Source of the DNA: an uncultured Oscillospiraceae bacterium | GTDB taxonomy: Bacteria > Bacillota > Clostridia > Oscillospirales > Oscillospiraceae | Reading direction: 5' to 3' | NCBI GenBank assembly: GCA_934597585.1 | Contig: CAKTSA010000043.1 | Location: 1-12,471 of the forward strand | Length of the DNA: 12,471 nt | Shown here: positions 12,389-12,471 of the stretch, one piece after another | Numbering within the stretch: position 1 is the stretch's first letter | Layout: every line of letters starts with the position of its first letter | Translations under genes and position numbers: made by a program | Notes under the pieces: model-generated | Told to the model about the DNA's origin: nothing | The model's database searches: none | The model's input: only the letters and a program-made list of their open reading frames with translations

Positions 12389-12471
12389 ATGGATATTCCT
12401 GTTTATCTCATTGCCGGATTTCTGGACGCCGGAAAGACGGATTTCATCAACGGCATCCTGAAGGACGGCTT
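12389..12471 (+). CDS. Second CobW/G3E family GTPase, truncated by window end
   Basis: ATG 12389 follows AAGGAG, which overlaps the stop codon of the upstream gene, at 11 nt. The 27 visible codons read MDIPVYLIAGFLDAGKTDF, a G3E-type first strand and a Walker A motif with Asp in the place where the first protein has Gly (GFLDAGKT). The close spacing shows an operon of two related GTPases. Nothing can be said about the metal site or later domains. Confidence 0.8.
   Translation, partial: MDIPVYLIAGFLDAGKTDFINGILKDG

Overview
The window joins two kinds of DNA. Positions 1 to about 4690 carry accessory genes typical of the large integrative and conjugative elements (ICEs, Tn1549-like) of gut Firmicutes. 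From the tRNA-Gly gene at 4697-4770 rightwards it is GC-rich housekeeping chromosome. Strong Shine-Dalgarno sites, sigma-A type promoters, a short SRP RNA directly upstream of dnaX-ybaB, and strong GC bias at third codon positions suggest a high-GC member of the Clostridia, most likely an Oscillospiraceae-type gut anaerobe. Genus cannot be read from this window.

Layout, left region (all genes on the minus strand, reading away from the tRNA): a 230-aa conserved ICE protein; an intrinsic terminator; a 68-aa cysteine-rich protein coupled by ATGA to a 394-aa ArdA-type antirestriction protein; a 307-aa ArdA-related protein coupled by GTGA; a 264-aa LPD28-domain protein; and a lipoprotein that runs off the window. 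The gap between this block and the tRNA (4385-4696) has no gene but is packed with hairpins, three of them followed by T-runs on the minus strand.

Right region: tRNA-Gly(CCC) on minus; dacF-type D-Ala-D-Ala carboxypeptidase, pgi and a small P-loop protein on plus; a roughly 540-nt gene-free inverted cassette (7997-8541); then ybaB and dnaX on minus, preceded by three 22-bp tandem repeats and the SRP RNA gene. A symmetrical divergent promoter pair serves the SRP RNA and a CobW/G3E metallochaperone GTPase with an extreme His/Asp/Glu tract. A second G3E GTPase begins at the window end.

The most interesting unexplained structure is the cassette between the convergent P-loop gene and ybaB. Its two arms are inverted, diverged copies of the same succession of hairpins (terminator hairpin, GTTTCG hairpin, TACTTTTG/CAAAAGTA hairpin, a third hairpin, GCGCGCTGT). 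The stems differ in sequence between arms while staying paired, which points to selection on structure. It lies where recR usually follows ybaB. Next in interest are the 22-bp tandem repeats ahead of dnaX and the hairpin array at the presumed ICE end.
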